A DNA stretch of 5,818 nucleotides from an uncultured Bacilli bacterium (GTDB taxonomy: Bacteria > Bacillota_I > Bacilli_A > RF39 > UBA660), in NCBI GenBank assembly GCA_947628325.1, contig CANQZL010000106.1, forward strand, positions 1 through 5,818, given 5' to 3'. The position numbers were made by a program, and so were the translations under genes. The notes under the pieces are model-generated. The model was not told where the DNA came from and did no database searches. It saw only the letters and a list, made by a program, of their open reading frames with translations. Of the stretch, positions 5,772 through 5,818 are shown in pieces (the stretch's first letter is position 1; each line of letters begins with the position of its first letter).

Positions 5772-5818
5772 GAAATAATTATATTTATTTTTAAACTTTT
5801 ACTCCTTTACTAAATCTT

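Noticed and set aside
5791..5818. The last bases could be the 3' end of another minus-strand gene, for example one ending in DLVKE before TAA at 5799-5801.
   Set aside because: At most a handful of codons are visible, and all three frames close here, so no frame can be preferred.

Overview
The window is AT-rich DNA with a compact, one-strand gene layout: all eight genes lie on the minus strand. It has AGGAG- or AGGTG-type ribosome binding sites, sigma-A style promoters, tryptophan encoded by TGG, and only TAA or TAG stops. This points to a low-GC Bacillota-type bacterium, perhaps an uncultured gut anaerobe, using the standard code. The placement is inferred from composition and gene style only.

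Layout, read in the direction of transcription (right to left). A strong promoter at 5743-5771 starts an operon of five genes. Two very small single-pass proteins (88 and 77 aa) share the N-terminus MKEATGEL. Two larger pilin-like or TadE-like proteins (179 and 201 aa) are paralogues of each other. The fifth is a 379 aa TadZ/CpaE-like protein with a receiver-like N-terminal domain and a degenerate P-loop ATPase domain. A second, near-consensus promoter at 2801-2829 drives a 110 aa two-helix protein, which ends at an intrinsic terminator (2383-2416). The T-tract of that terminator runs into an extended -10 promoter at 2373-2381. This third promoter drives a 129 aa two-helix protein with a signal peptide, a paralogue of the 110 aa protein, and then a large polytopic membrane protein. 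That last gene is open for 648 codons and runs off the left edge.

Interpretation. The window looks like part of a cell-envelope machine that mixes two kinds of component. The pilin-like proteins and the TadZ-like protein resemble parts of a Tad/type IV pilus system. The two-helix proteins resemble TrbC/VirB2 pilins, and the large protein resembles TrbL/VirB6 of type IV secretion systems. No motor ATPase (VirB4, TadA/VirB11, VirD4), peptidase, relaxase or cargo gene is inside the window, so whether it builds a pilus, secretes or conjugates cannot be decided here. The exported parts of the six small proteins carry even numbers of cysteines (4, 4, 4, 2, 4, 2), which suggests disulfide-stabilised surface subunits. 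There is no gene-free stretch longer than about 110 bases, and no RNA gene, CRISPR array or insertion sequence was seen.
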